Positions 40,837-48,879 of a stretch of 64,000 bases of DNA are shown here, one piece after another. Position numbers and translations under genes: made by a program. The DNA is from an uncultured Prevotella sp. (lineage in GTDB: Bacteria > Bacteroidota > Bacteroidia > Bacteroidales > Bacteroidaceae). The number at the start of each line of letters is the position of its first letter. The stretch's first letter is position 1. The notes beneath the pieces were generated by a model. The model had not been told where the DNA came from. It saw only the letters and a program-made list of their open reading frames with translations, and searched no databases. Location of the stretch: contig CAJOHJ010000002.1 of NCBI GenBank assembly GCA_905234265.1, positions 62,001-126,000 on the forward strand, read 5' to 3'.

Positions 40837-42720
40837 ATGCTTATGAAAAAGACACTATTCTTTGTCTATGCACTGGCCTTAATGGCAGGCATGACACTTG
40901 CTGCCTGCAGCAGCGACAGCAGCGACCCAGGACAAGAGGTTCCACCTCCAGGCGACCCCGAGAACATGGTGTTTGCAGCCTTCTCAGGCATGGTGAAGGA
41001 GAACGGCAGTCCGCTGGCAGGCGTAACGGTAAGCTCCGGCTCGCAGACCGTCACCACCGACATGAACGGCGCCTTCCGCCTGGACAATGTCAACAATGTC
41101 AACGGCCGCGCAGTGATAAAGTTTGAAAAGGCCGGCTACATCAGCGTGGTGCGCTCGGCAAAGGCTGACAAGGTGACCCGCATGGACGTGCAGATGACAC
41201 AGGCACAGACAACGACATCCTTCGACTCGCAGAACGGCACCACCGTCAACGTGGGCTACATGTGGAGCGGACAGGTGCAGGTGGACCTGCCTGCCGACGG
41301 ATACATGAACGGCACCACCCCATATAGCGGCACCGTCAAGGTGGCTGCAGCCTATCTGGATCCGGACAACAGCGACTTTGCCAACCAGATGCCAGGCGAC
41401 CTGTCGGCAGTGCGCACCGACCAGAGCGAAGCCCAGCTGGTGAGCTACGGCATGGTGAGCGTCAACCTGACAGGCTCCAACGGCGAGCAGCTGCAGCTGA
41501 AGGAAGGCTCAAGGGCTCAGCTCACATTCCCAATACCGGATAAGTTCGCCAGCCAGGAGGCACCTGCCGAAATACCGCTGTGGTACTTCGACGAGGCTAC
41601 AGGCCTCTGGGTAGAGGAAGGCACGGCAACACTGCAGGGCGACAAATACGTGGGCTATGTAACCCACTTCTCGTGGCACAACCTGGACTCTCCTGAACTG
41701 CGCGCCAGCCTGAAGGTCACGGTGAAGAACAGCAAGGGCGACGTGCTGCCCTTCGTGCCGGTGGACATCGACGGCCAGCGCCTGTTCTACACCAACAAGG
41801 ACGGCGTGATGGAGTGCGACGTGCCAAGCAACGTAAAGCTCTATGTGCGCATACCGTCGGAAGCCTACGGCAACTATGCAGAAAGCGACCCTACGCTCGA
41901 CAAGAAGGAATACATGACACTCAGCGGCGGCGAGAGCAAGAGCATCACGTTCACACTGCCAAGCGCAGCACCCGTCATCAGCGGCACCGTCACCAACACT
42001 GGCTCCGGATCGAACATCTGCACGGTGTTCATCGTCTACAACGGCTCTAACCAGACCACACCGGCCATCAGCGATACCAAGGGCGCATTCAAGATTTTTG
42101 CACCTGCCAACTACCGCGGCAAGGCTACGCTGGTAGCTAAGTTCGGCGATGCCAACATCATCAGCCAGGAAATAGAAATCACCGACGACGACCAGACCGT
42201 CAACCTGACAGCCAGCAACGATGCCGCATCCAGCGTTGCCGGTGTGTTCACCATCAGTAACTCTGATGGTCTGAACGCACATTACGTGCTGCCGGAAGGA
42301 CCTAACGGCGGACTGTGGAACGCCACCATAGGCACCATCTACGACAGATATAGCGGCAACGAAAGCACGGGACTCACCATCAGCGGCAACACAATGCCAC
42401 AGAACCAGGAAGTCGACTGGGATAAGATTGGCGAAATTGTTGTCTTCAGCATCTCTGTGCCGGGCTACACCGAGTCTAAGACGGCATACGACAATGTCAG
42501 TTTCTTCTATATGAAGGAGGGCGGCCCACACCTCTCCGTCAACGCCACCGGCAAGGCAACCGTCACAAAGAGCGGCGACGTCTACACGGTGAAGATGACC
42601 AACGTGGCTACTGAAAGCTACGACGACCAGATGCGCGGCATATACTTCTACAACAGCCAGGGAGAAGGCGCCCTGCCAGTGCTGAACCTGGAAATCGGCG
42701 GCAAGCTGGTGCAGGAGTAA
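40837..42720 (+). CDS. Surface lipoprotein with carboxypeptidase-regulatory-like domain (paralogue 1)
   Basis: The 627-residue protein has a lipoprotein signal (MKKTLFFVYALALMAGMTLA, lipobox LAAC). A carboxypeptidase-regulatory-like domain follows (FSGMVKENGSPLAGVTVSSG, TDMNGAFRLDN). The middle contains LVSYGMVSVNLTGSNGEQL, FPIPDKF, PLWYFDEATGLWVEEGTATL and YVGYVTHFSWHNLD, shared almost block by block with the product at 44242-46533. A second regulatory-like repeat (DVDGQRLFYTNKDGVMEC-like) is near residue 300. No catalytic motif is seen; an outer-membrane binding or structural role is likely. The start could be the ATG at 40843. Confidence 0.78.
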   Translation: MLMKKTLFFVYALALMAGMTLAACSSDSSDPGQEVPPPGDPENMVFAAFSGMVKENGSPLAGVTVSSGSQTVTTDMNGAFRLDNVNNVNGRAVIKFEKAGYISVVRSAKADKVTRMDVQMTQAQTTTSFDSQNGTTVNVGYMWSGQVQVDLPADGYMNGTTPYSGTVKVAAAYLDPDNSDFANQMPGDLSAVRTDQSEAQLVSYGMVSVNLTGSNGEQLQLKEGSRAQLTFPIPDKFASQEAPAEIPLWYFDEATGLWVEEGTATLQGDKYVGYVTHFSWHNLDSPELRASLKVTVKNSKGDVLPFVPVDIDGQRLFYTNKDGVMECDVPSNVKLYVRIPSEAYGNYAESDPTLDKKEYMTLSGGESKSITFTLPSAAPVISGTVTNTGSGSNICTVFIVYNGSNQTTPAISDTKGAFKIFAPANYRGKATLVAKFGDANIISQEIEITDDDQTVNLTASNDAASSVAGVFTISNSDGLNAHYVLPEGPNGGLWNATIGTIYDRYSGNESTGLTISGNTMPQNQEVDWDKIGEIVVFSISVPGYTESKTAYDNVSFFYMKEGGPHLSVNATGKATVTKSGDVYTVKMTNVATESYDDQMRGIYFYNSQGEGALPVLNLEIGGKLVQE

Positions 42721-42721
42721 T

Positions 42722-42759
42722 GCACAATGCATAATTCATAATGCTTAATGCATAATTAT
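42722..42759 (+). repeat. GCATAATGCAT degenerate spacer repeat
   Basis: Imperfect palindromic copies of AATGCATAATTCATAATGCT follow the lipoprotein stop directly. The same style of repeat precedes corA at 52836-52905. Confidence 0.65.
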
Positions 42760-42800
42760 GGGCAGAAAACCATAAAATATTTGGTTTTCTGCCCTTTTCT
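42760..42800 (+). terminator. Terminator between lipoprotein 1 and ksgA
   Basis: GGGCAGAAAACCA (42760-42772) pairs with TGGTTTTCTGCCC (42782-42794), followed by TTTTCTTT. The T-tract leads straight into the ksgA -7 box. Confidence 0.88.
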
Positions 42801-42803
42801 TTA

Positions 42804-42811
42804 TACTTTTG
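42804..42811 (+). promoter_or_regulatory. -7 promoter box of ksgA (TACTTTTG)
   Basis: TACTTTTG lies 17 bp before the ksgA ATG at 42829. It makes the in-frame upstream codons, which lie in the terminator, non-coding. Confidence 0.7.
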
Positions 42812-42828
42812 CAGCTAAACAGCGCAAC

Positions 42829-43734
42829 ATGCTACGACAAGTAAGACCGAAAAAGAACCTCGGACAGCACTTCCTGACCGACCTGGACATCGCCAGGCGC
42901 ATTGCCGACACGGTAGACACTCCGTTCGCCGAACTGCCAGTGCTGGAGGTTGGCCCTGGCATGGGCGTCATGACGCAGTTCCTGGTCGAAAAGCCACGCG
43001 AGCTGAAAGTGGTGGAGATTGACGGCGAAAGCGTGGCCTACCTGAAAGAAACTATTTTCAAGGACCAACACCCAACACCCAGCACCCAACACCCAACACC
43101 CAACACCCAACACCCAACACCCAACACCCAACACCCAACACCCAACACCCAACAAATAATCGAAGGCGACTTCCTGCGCATGAACCTCAGCGAGGTGTTC
43201 GGAGGCAGGCCGTTCATTGTCACCGGCAACTACCCCTACGACATCTCGTCGCAGATATTCTTCCACATTCTCGACTACAAAGACCTGATACCCTGCTGCA
43301 CAGGCATGATACAGCATGAGGTGGCCGTGCGCATGGCCGCCAGCCCCGGAGGCAAGGAGTATGGCATCCTGTCGGTGCTGCTGCAGGCGTGGTACGACAT
43401 TGAATACCTGTTCCGCGTGGAGCCGTCGGTGTTCAACCCACCGCCAAAGGTGATGAGCGCCGTCATCCGCATGACGCGCAACGGCGTCACGTCGCTGGGC
43501 TGCAACGAGCTGCTGTTCCGCCGCGTGGTGAAAACCACCTTCGGCCAGCGCCGCAAGATGCTGCGCGTGTCGCTGCGTCAGCTGGTGGGCAATGACGCCG
43601 CCAGCCTAAGCTCGCGGTTTGCCACCATGCGCCCGGAACAGCTGTCGGTGGCCGACTTCGTGGAGCTGACAAATCTGGTGGAGCGCGAAATGAATGCAGG
43701 GGAAAATGTGCTGTGTCCGAACACAACTGATTGA
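42829..43734 (+). CDS. ksgA: 16S rRNA dimethyladenosine transferase KsgA with repeat insertion
   Basis: From the ATG at 42829 the protein has 301 residues and matches KsgA/RsmA, which dimethylates two adenosines in helix 45 of 16S rRNA. Motifs: VRPKKNLGQHFLTDLDIARR, the SAM motif LEVGPGMGVMTQFL, VVEIDGESVAYL, EGDFLRMNL, VTGNYPYDISSQIFFHIL (NxPY-type catalytic motif) and VFNPPPKVMSAVIRM. Between VAYLKETIF and IIEGDFL there is an insertion of about 30 residues (TPNTQHP repeats, residues of about 79-109) encoded by 13 copies of a heptanucleotide. Without it the length equals the family norm of about 270. Confidence 0.95.
   Translation: MLRQVRPKKNLGQHFLTDLDIARRIADTVDTPFAELPVLEVGPGMGVMTQFLVEKPRELKVVEIDGESVAYLKETIFKDQHPTPSTQHPTPNTQHPTPNTQHPTPNTQQIIEGDFLRMNLSEVFGGRPFIVTGNYPYDISSQIFFHILDYKDLIPCCTGMIQHEVAVRMAASPGGKEYGILSVLLQAWYDIEYLFRVEPSVFNPPPKVMSAVIRMTRNGVTSLGCNELLFRRVVKTTFGQRRKMLRVSLRQLVGNDAASLSSRFATMRPEQLSVADFVELTNLVEREMNAGENVLCPNTTD
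43065..43155 (+). repeat. Heptanucleotide tandem repeat (CCAACAC) x13 inside ksgA
   Basis: Thirteen consecutive 7-bp units span 91 bp. Eleven are exact CCAACAC; the third has one substitution (CCAGCAC) and the last ends CCAACAA. Because 7 is not a multiple of 3, gain or loss of one unit shifts the reading frame of everything downstream. Confidence 0.95.
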
Positions 43735-43806
43735 TTTTCGTCAAGAATATACGATTATTTTGCAGAAAGCGGCACGGAAAAATAGCAACGGACCGCTTTT
43801 TTGCAT

Positions 43807-43814
43807 TACCTTTG
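43807..43814 (+). promoter_or_regulatory. -7 promoter box (TACCTTTG) of candidate small RNA
   Basis: TACCTTTG fits the consensus but no credible coding frame follows for 430 bp. It is followed by an 18-bp direct repeat and, 200 bp later, by a strong hairpin. Confidence 0.5.
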
Positions 43815-44050
43815 CAGTGTCAAAAGTGAAAAACACTGCCAACAAAGTGAAAAACACTGCCGCGAGGCACATTAATAATATAAATAGGACACTGTCCGTT
43901 TTAGGTTGAAAAGATTCAGGATAATCACAAAGAATTCTGACAACAAGGAATTCTGAACAGAATTTACAGACAGAGAAAGATTGGTTTTAGTTGTTAATAG
44001 GTAGAAAATTTCCAAGCGGCTTGCAAGCGTGAGTTTGTAAGCCGCTTCTT
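43815..44050 (+). ncRNA. Candidate small RNA in the ksgA-lipoprotein gap
   Basis: The 507-bp gap after ksgA holds a -7 box, two copies of AAGTGAAAAACACTGCC (about 43825-43862) that can form GCAGTGT/ACACTGC stems, GAATTCTG repeats near 43935-43955, and a closing hairpin AAGCGGCTTGCAA/TTTGTAAGCCGCTT (44014-44026/44034-44047). The only ORF in the region (near 43694-43909) has no coding character. A transcript of about 230 nt is inferred. The rest of the gap is AT-rich and leads to the next promoter. Confidence 0.35.
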
Positions 44051-44193
44051 CATGTCCAGCCACAATTGTCAAAATTGCAATTTATTTATCAAAACGTAAT
44101 TTCATAATCTCAAAAACATTTCATAATCGCAGAAAATGCTATTTTGGACGAAAAATTGAGGAACAGAAGGAACCCCCTTAACGTTAAAAGCTG

Positions 44194-44201
44194 TAAATTT
44201 G
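44194..44201 (+). promoter_or_regulatory. -7 promoter box of lipoprotein 2 (TAAATTTG)
   Basis: TAAATTTG lies 40 bp before the start codon at 44242. Confidence 0.6.
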
Positions 44202-44241
44202 CAAAAACACTATTATTAACTATAAACTAAAATTCCAGCTT

Positions 44242-46533
44242 ATGAAAAACCTAAAGAACATGTTCATGGCCCTTGCTTTTCTGGCAGGGCTTGCAGTGTC
44301 GCTGGCTGCATGCAGCAGCAGCGAGAGCAGTGAAGGCGGTGGCGGAGGCGACAACCCCAATCCACCGGCACCATCAGACTACACCTACGCCAACATGATG
44401 GGCGTCGTTACCAACAACTGGGGCGGAGCCATCGAGGGAGTAAAGGTGATCAACGGCACACAGAGTGCATCTACCGACGCCAACGGCGTGTTCAAATTCG
44501 ACAGAGTCATCAAGACCGGCAACCGCACCATAATGATTTTCCAGAAAGACGGCTACGTAGACATCTGTAAGGCCATGCCTACCGAAGACGGTTCACAGTG
44601 GCGCATTTCCATGATTCAGAAGGGCGGCGGCGGAACGGCGGAAGCAACATTCACGTCGAACGACGGCGCCACGATAAGCGTCGACAACAGCCGTTACACC
44701 GGCAGGATAAGAATCGACCTACCCGACGGATATAAGGACGAGAACGGCAATGCCTACACAGGCAGCGTCAAAGCACAGGCAACGTTCATCAACCCCGACG
44801 ACCAGAACTTCAACGCAACGATGCCCGGCGGCGACCTGGCTGCCGAGAACAAGGACGGCGAGGAAGTGCAGCTGGTGTCCTATGGCATGGTGGGCGTGGA
44901 ACTGACCAGCGACGACGGCAAGAAGCTGCAACTGGCTGACGGCAAGACTGCCACTCTCAGCTTCCCGATACCGTCGGATCTCGCTGCCAACGCTCCCGCA
45001 TCGATGCCCCTCTGGGCCTTCGACGAGTCGCGCGGACTCTGGATTGAAGAAGGCACTGCCACCAAGGAGGGCGACCGCTACGTAGGCGAAGTGAGCCACT
45101 TCTCATGGTGGAACCTTGACTATCCGTACTCGCGCGCTACGCTGAAGGTCACCGTGCAGGATGCCAACGGACATACCATCCCGTACATCCCTGTGGACAT
45201 CGACAAGGGACAGCGTGTATACACCACAAACCAGAACGGCTACTTCGAGTGCTACATACCGAGCGGCACCGCCATGGATCTGCGCGTGAAGAGCGAGGAC
45301 TACCTGTACCACGGACGCCCGGAAACCGTGGTTCACATTGATGCCCAGGCGGCAGGCGACGTCAAGGAAGTGACGATTGTGCTGCCTGCTGCGCAATTCA
45401 TCACCGGAACTGTCAACACCGTCACCGGCAGCAACAAGATATGCAAGGTGACACTGTCGCTGCCCGGCTTTGAGAGCGCAACCACATACAGCGACCTCTA
45501 CGGACAGTTCAAGATGTCGCTGCCTGACGACTACATTGGCGTGGCTTCGGTGATTGCCGTCAACACCGTCGGCGACGAGGGCTTTGCCAACGTAACGCTG
45601 GACGGCACCGACAAGAACGTGAACATCAACATCATCAGCGACACCGTAGAGAGCGGCTCGCCAGGCACATTCACCCTCATTGACGAGAACGACGAGCGCA
45701 TTGGCCTGGACCTGAGAGGAGGCGACAACCAGTCTACCAACATCAACATCATCAGCAACAGAGCTGAAGGCAGCTTCTATTGGTACGGCGAAAGCGGACG
45801 CGAGAACCAGAACGTTAGCTTCTCACTGCCTGACTCTACCTTCAACGGCACCGACACTTATAATAATGTGAGCTACAGCTACTACCACTACCTAAACAGC
45901 GGCACTGAAACGCTGAACGTCTCCGTCAGCGGCGCCACTGCCAAGCTGACACGCGACGGCGGCAAGTACAACGTGCAGTTCACCGGCGGCACGGCAAGCT
46001 ACTACGGCTCTACGACAAACAACACCTACAAGCAAGGAACTGCCGAGCTGACAATAGCTCTGGACATTCACCTGCTGGCTACCGAGTATCTGAACACCAC
46101 TCCCGACGCCGTACGCTCACTGCTGCCAGACCACATGCCATATCTTGAGGGCAAGACCATGCATGCACTGGTAATACACTACAGCGCACAGACCGAGTCT
46201 GGCGGTGTGGTATGCTACACTGACCCGAACATCACCGAGGAAGAAGTCAACAACCTGCAGGCTCAGGCTACCGCTACGCTGGGAGCCATCGTCAATCCGC
46301 TCAGCGCAGAGGAGGCTGAAGGCGACATGAAGCAGATGTATGCACCTGCATGGCTCAGCGGCAACAAGTTCCTCAGCATCATGCAGAGCCCATGGTACGA
46401 CAGCGATTATGAAAAGGGGGAGTTCCACTTCGATCCTTACATTATAAATTCGCCAGAAGTGTGGAACGCAAAGGTTACCATAAAAGCGTACAACAACATC
46501 AAGGTTCCTATAACAGAACTGATAATGCGATAA
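44242..46533 (+). CDS. Surface lipoprotein with carboxypeptidase-regulatory-like domain (paralogue 2)
   Basis: The 763-residue protein has a lipoprotein signal (MALAFLAGLAVSLAAC) and a Gly-rich linker. It shares its organisation with the product at 40837-42720: MGVVTNNWGGAIEGVKVING, TDANGVFKFDRV, LVSYGMVGVELTSDDGKKLQ, FPIPSDL, PLWAFDESRGLWIEEGTAT, VGEVSHFSWWNLDYP, VDIDKGQRVYTTNQNGYFEC. The C-terminal 150 residues are extra and lack recognisable motifs. A surface-exposed binding protein is the best guess. It is monocistronic and ends at a strong terminator. Confidence 0.78.
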   Translation: MKNLKNMFMALAFLAGLAVSLAACSSSESSEGGGGGDNPNPPAPSDYTYANMMGVVTNNWGGAIEGVKVINGTQSASTDANGVFKFDRVIKTGNRTIMIFQKDGYVDICKAMPTEDGSQWRISMIQKGGGGTAEATFTSNDGATISVDNSRYTGRIRIDLPDGYKDENGNAYTGSVKAQATFINPDDQNFNATMPGGDLAAENKDGEEVQLVSYGMVGVELTSDDGKKLQLADGKTATLSFPIPSDLAANAPASMPLWAFDESRGLWIEEGTATKEGDRYVGEVSHFSWWNLDYPYSRATLKVTVQDANGHTIPYIPVDIDKGQRVYTTNQNGYFECYIPSGTAMDLRVKSEDYLYHGRPETVVHIDAQAAGDVKEVTIVLPAAQFITGTVNTVTGSNKICKVTLSLPGFESATTYSDLYGQFKMSLPDDYIGVASVIAVNTVGDEGFANVTLDGTDKNVNINIISDTVESGSPGTFTLIDENDERIGLDLRGGDNQSTNINIISNRAEGSFYWYGESGRENQNVSFSLPDSTFNGTDTYNNVSYSYYHYLNSGTETLNVSVSGATAKLTRDGGKYNVQFTGGTASYYGSTTNNTYKQGTAELTIALDIHLLATEYLNTTPDAVRSLLPDHMPYLEGKTMHALVIHYSAQTESGGVVCYTDPNITEEEVNNLQAQATATLGAIVNPLSAEEAEGDMKQMYAPAWLSGNKFLSIMQSPWYDSDYEKGEFHFDPYIINSPEVWNAKVTIKAYNNIKVPITELIMR

Positions 46534-46571
46534 ACGTATTAACCTGAAGGTCAGACTGCTGACACGGCATG

Positions 46572-46618
46572 CGAGCAAAAAGCCAATGAAATGTTTGGCT
46601 TTTTGCTCGTTTCTTTTT
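46572..46618 (+). terminator. Terminator after lipoprotein 2
   Basis: CGAGCAAAAAGCCAA (46572-46586) pairs over 15 bp with TTGGCTTTTTGCTCG (46595-46609), followed by TTTCTTTTT that runs into the next -7 box. Confidence 0.92.
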
Positions 46619-46625
46619 ACTTTTG
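46618..46625 (+). promoter_or_regulatory. -7 promoter box of AraC regulator (TACTTTTG)
   Basis: TACTTTTG begins at the last T of the preceding terminator tract and ends 13 bp before the ATG at 46639. It rules out the in-frame upstream ATG at 46591, which lies in the terminator hairpin. Confidence 0.7.
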
Positions 46626-46638
46626 CACTACTTTTACT

Positions 46639-47784
46639 ATGGCAGCAATTATATTCACAACACTACCCATGATGGTATGCCTGTTCTGGACCGTAATGGT
46701 GGCAACAGACATCTGCCGCGGCTGGCGCAGTCGCGCCAGCTGCCACCTGCTGCTGTTCATGGCCACAGCCACCGTGCTGTACTGGGGACACTGCGCCTTC
46801 TTCACGCGTTCCATGGCCATAATGCCACTGGCCGACACGCTCTACCTGACGGCTAACCTGCTGGTATTCCCACTGTTCCTGCTCTACATCGGCGCACTGA
46901 CCACACGGCGCGCCGACCATCGCCTGCAGTGGCTGTTCACGCTGCCGGCCATCGCCGGCGGCACGTGCTGCGGCATAGTCTACACACTGATGAGCAGCAG
47001 CGAAGTGGCGGAATTCACCGACCTCTACCTTTACCGCCACCAAATGAAGGGGCTGCACGGAATGGCAATGCAGCAGGCATTCATACACGACACCAGCAAG
47101 GTGTTCTTTGCAATCCTCATAATACCTATATATATTATAGGGCGCCAAAGGCTCAACAGCTATGAGCATCTACTCAGCGACACATATTCCAACTTGGAGA
47201 ACAAGACTCTGAAGCCGCTGAGCCGCCTGTTGCTGACATTCAGCGTCGTAGCCGTGGCATCATTCACTGCCAACGCAATAGGCCGCCATCAGTTCACGTC
47301 GTCGCCGTGGCTACTGGCTGTGCCGTCGGTGCTGTTCGCTGCACTGCTGTTCGCCGTGGGCTACACAAGCTGGCAGCAGCGCTTCTCCATCGACGACATA
47401 GAGGCCGAGGAAAAGCTTAGCGACAACACGGAAAGCATGCAGTCGCAGACGTCGGAGCTGCGCCAGCGCATTGAGATGGTGATGATGGACGAGCGCCTCT
47501 ACCTACAGCCAAACTTGAAAATTGCCGACATCGTGCAGCGGCTTGGCACCAACCGCAACTACGTCTACAATGCTATAAACAGGGAGACCGGCATGTCGTT
47601 CAACGAATACGTCAACCGCATGCGCATCAACTATGCCGAGCAGCTGATGACCCTCTATCCGGACAAGAGCATCACCGAGATTTCCGAAATGAGCGGCTTC
47701 AGCAGCAGCACATCGTTCTACCGCAATTTCAAGACCTTCAAAGGCATAGGGCCAAGAGAGTTCAGAATAAAATTGAAACATTAG
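46639..47784 (+). CDS. Membrane-bound AraC-family regulator with 7 TM segments
   Basis: From 46639 the protein has 381 residues. Seven hydrophobic stretches fill the first 250 (for example LPMMVCLFWTVMVATD, LLVFPLFLLYIGAL, VFFAILIIPIYIIG, LLLTFSVVAVASFTANAIG, LLAVPSVLFAALLFAVGY). A short linker leads to an AraC-type double helix-turn-helix: LKIADIVQRLGTNRNYVYNA, FNEYVNRMRINYAEQLM, SITEISEMSGFSSSTSFYRN, FKTFKGIGPREFR. It probably senses a signal in the membrane and controls nearby genes. The flippase-like gene follows after 9 bp, so the two are likely cotranscribed. Confidence 0.88.
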   Translation: MAAIIFTTLPMMVCLFWTVMVATDICRGWRSRASCHLLLFMATATVLYWGHCAFFTRSMAIMPLADTLYLTANLLVFPLFLLYIGALTTRRADHRLQWLFTLPAIAGGTCCGIVYTLMSSSEVAEFTDLYLYRHQMKGLHGMAMQQAFIHDTSKVFFAILIIPIYIIGRQRLNSYEHLLSDTYSNLENKTLKPLSRLLLTFSVVAVASFTANAIGRHQFTSSPWLLAVPSVLFAALLFAVGYTSWQQRFSIDDIEAEEKLSDNTESMQSQTSELRQRIEMVMMDERLYLQPNLKIADIVQRLGTNRNYVYNAINRETGMSFNEYVNRMRINYAEQLMTLYPDKSITEISEMSGFSSSTSFYRNFKTFKGIGPREFRIKLKH

Positions 47785-47793
47785 AGAACACCC

Positions 47794-48795
47794 ATGAAAC
47801 CAATCAACATCATAATAAAAGTATTGATGCCTCTGCTGTTAGGCGCAGGCATCCTCTACTGGATGTATCGCGGCGAAGACTGGCAGACCATTCTTCACGT
47901 GATGACCGACGAGATGGACTGGACGTGGATGTTGCTGAGCTTTCCCTTCGGCATACTTGCACAAATGCTGCGCGGCTGGCGCTGGCGCCAGGCACTGGAG
48001 CCTGTCGGCGAGCATCCGCGCACATCGGTGAGCATACACAGCATTTTCCTAAGCTACGCCGCATCGCTGGTAATTCCGCGCGTCGGCGAGTTCACACGCT
48101 GCGGCGTGCTGAAGCGCTACGACAACGTGTCGTTTGCCAAAGCCCTCGGCACGGTAGTCACCGAGCGCGCCATCGACTCGCTGCTCGTCATGGGCATCAC
48201 CGCCCTTGTGTTGCTCATTGAGATGAGTACCTTCGGAATGTTCTTCCGCAAGACCGGCACAAACATTGAAAGCATTCTCAGCGGCTTCTCGTGGGCCGGC
48301 TATCTGGTAGTTGGCGTCTGCGCTGTGGCTGCCCTCATCCTGCTGCACTTCCTTCTGCGCAAGCTCTCCATCTACGACAAGGTGCGTGCAACGCTGAGCG
48401 GCATCTGGCAGGGCGTAGTCTCGCTGAAAGACGTCGCCAACATCCCACTGTTCACATTCTTCACCATAGGCATCTGGGTAAGCTATTTCCTCCACTACTA
48501 CCTGACATTCTTCTGTTTCCCATTCACCGCAGACCTTGGCATAGGCTGCGCACTGGTGACATTCATCGTCGGCTCCATCGCCGTCATCGTGCCTACGCCC
48601 AACGGCGCCGGTCCCTGGCACTTTGCCGTCAAGACAATGCTTATTCTCTATGGCGTAGCCGACGACAAAGCTCTTTACTTCGTGCTTATCGTGCATACCG
48701 TGCAGACCATGCTCGTCGTGGCGCTGGGAGTGTATGCGTGGCTGGCATTAAATTTTACTGCGGTCAAGGGCAGAAACTACGGGAATGAGAGCTAA
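47794..48795 (+). CDS. Flippase-like membrane protein (UPF0104/LPG synthase TM domain)
   Basis: The 333-residue integral membrane protein has about eight TM segments and matches the lysylphosphatidylglycerol-synthase transmembrane-domain (UPF0104) family: MLRGWRWRQALEPVG, SYAASLVIPRVGEFTRCGVL, KALGTVVTERAIDSLLVMG, IVPTPNGAGPWHFAVKTML. The cytoplasmic synthase domain is absent, so a lipid or polyisoprenoid-linked glycan transport role is more likely than synthesis. It is coupled to the AraC regulator gene (9-bp gap). Confidence 0.85.
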   Translation: MKPINIIIKVLMPLLLGAGILYWMYRGEDWQTILHVMTDEMDWTWMLLSFPFGILAQMLRGWRWRQALEPVGEHPRTSVSIHSIFLSYAASLVIPRVGEFTRCGVLKRYDNVSFAKALGTVVTERAIDSLLVMGITALVLLIEMSTFGMFFRKTGTNIESILSGFSWAGYLVVGVCAVAALILLHFLLRKLSIYDKVRATLSGIWQGVVSLKDVANIPLFTFFTIGIWVSYFLHYYLTFFCFPFTADLGIGCALVTFIVGSIAVIVPTPNGAGPWHFAVKTMLILYGVADDKALYFVLIVHTVQTMLVVALGVYAWLALNFTAVKGRNYGNES

Positions 48796-48879
48796 AAGGA
48801 CACACACTATTAACAAAAATACTTAACAACCATGATATGACCGATTTCTTTTTAAATCGCATATCAAAATTCCAAAACT

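Noticed and set aside
42748..42828. Longer N-terminus for KsgA
   Set aside because: These codons come from the spacer repeat and terminator; KsgA homology starts at MLRQVRPKKNLGQHF at 42829.
43694..43909. 71-codon ORF after ksgA
   Set aside because: It overlaps the ksgA end, crosses a promoter box and a duplicated 17-18 bp element, and has no coding-like base use.
46591..46638. Upstream ATG for the AraC regulator
   Set aside because: It lies within the terminator hairpin of the preceding gene and before the -7 box.
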